Shown here: one piece after another, positions 28,559-28,649 of the stretch
How positions within the stretch are numbered: the first letter of the stretch is position 1
Layout of the letters: each line of letters opens with the position of its first letter
Source: Tritrichomonas foetus
Taxonomy: Eukaryota; Parabasalia; Tritrichomonadida; Tritrichomonadidae
NCBI GenBank assembly: GCA_001839685.1
Contig: MLAK01000326.1
Span: forward strand, 1-28,649
Direction: 5' to 3'
Length of the DNA stretch: 28,649 nucleotides
Translations under genes and position numbers: made by a program
The notes under the pieces: generated by a model
The model's input: only the letters and a program-made list of their open reading frames with translations
The model's database searches: none
Told to the model about the DNA's origin: nothing

Positions 28559-28649
28559 CAAAGAAGAAAGAAGTTTCTAAATGAAGAAAGAAGAAGCTAA
28601 ATTATGAAAGAAGAAACTAAATGAAGAAATAAGAAGTTAAATGAAGAAA
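28559..28649. repeat. 20-bp-period tandem repeat, cut by the window end
   Basis: Imperfect 20-base units begin at 28559, 28579, 28599, 28619 and 28639 (partial), with consensus close to AAATGAAGAAAGAAGAAGCT. The strand is purine-rich. The array continues past the window, so its length and any link to a following gene are unknown. Confidence 0.65.

Larger units (their letters stand above)
26602..28649. other. 2-kb non-coding, repeat-bearing tail of the window
   Basis: No gene is supported. Positions 27060-27720 are visibly less A+T-rich than the neighbouring spacers and carry short minus-strand open frames (27205-27423, 27393-27590) without recognised domains. It holds a GC-rich motif three times, a 20-bp direct repeat pair and a terminal tandem array, listed separately. 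The mixture suggests remnants of a repeat family or mobile element. Confidence 0.5.

Overview
The window looks like nuclear DNA of a parabasalid protist, most likely a Tritrichomonas/Trichomonas relative. The evidence is very A+T-rich DNA, long intronless genes, several candidate TCA(Y)(W) initiator elements 5-17 nt before an ATG, two stop codons that overlap TAAA, an R2R3-like Myb protein with a glutamine-rich tail, a CARMIL-like leucine-rich-repeat protein, and very large multi-membrane-pass receptor-type cyclases. No ribosomal RNA or tRNA gene, CRISPR array or bacterial-type operon was seen. The species assignment is inference; no database was searched.

Layout: (1) 1-519, non-coding, with a strong RNA-type hairpin at the very start. 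(2) 577-3231 (+), CARMIL-like LRR protein (the open frame reaches back to 520), ending in a perfect palindrome and followed by a short, apparently frame-broken protein-like stretch. (3) 3747-5585 (-), choline-transporter-like (SLC44/CTL) membrane protein. (4) 6430-11181 (-), 1583-residue receptor-type class III cyclase paralog with a damaged catalytic site. (5) 11836-14559 (-), long coiled-coil protein. (6) 14777-16285 (-), two-repeat Myb protein with a Q-rich heptad tract. (7) 16486-17140, a 655-bp non-coding element with terminal inverted repeats and a 6-bp target duplication (MITE-like). (8) 18218-19504 (-), unrecognised acidic/basic protein. (9) 19505-21825, non-coding, including a possible second inverted-repeat-bounded segment. 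(10) 21826-26601 (+), 1591-residue receptor-type adenylyl cyclase with both metal-binding aspartates. (11) 26602-28649, non-coding, rich in repeats: a GC-rich motif present three times (two copies forming a 20-bp perfect inverted repeat), a 20-bp direct repeat pair, and a 20-bp-period tandem array running off the window end.

The genes do not form an obvious pathway, and parabasalid genes are normally transcribed singly. The main functional link is the pair of cyclase paralogs, which share one architecture: an N-terminal multi-pass membrane domain, a helical cytosolic domain resembling TmcB-type repeats, two membrane-anchored non-cytosolic loops, PAS, a signalling helix and a cyclase domain. 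One keeps the catalytic metal site and the other does not, so an active cyclase plus pseudocyclase relationship is a reasonable hypothesis. Nothing here is convincingly a wholly new biological system. The best leads are the pseudocyclase, the MITE-like element and the repeat cluster after the last gene.
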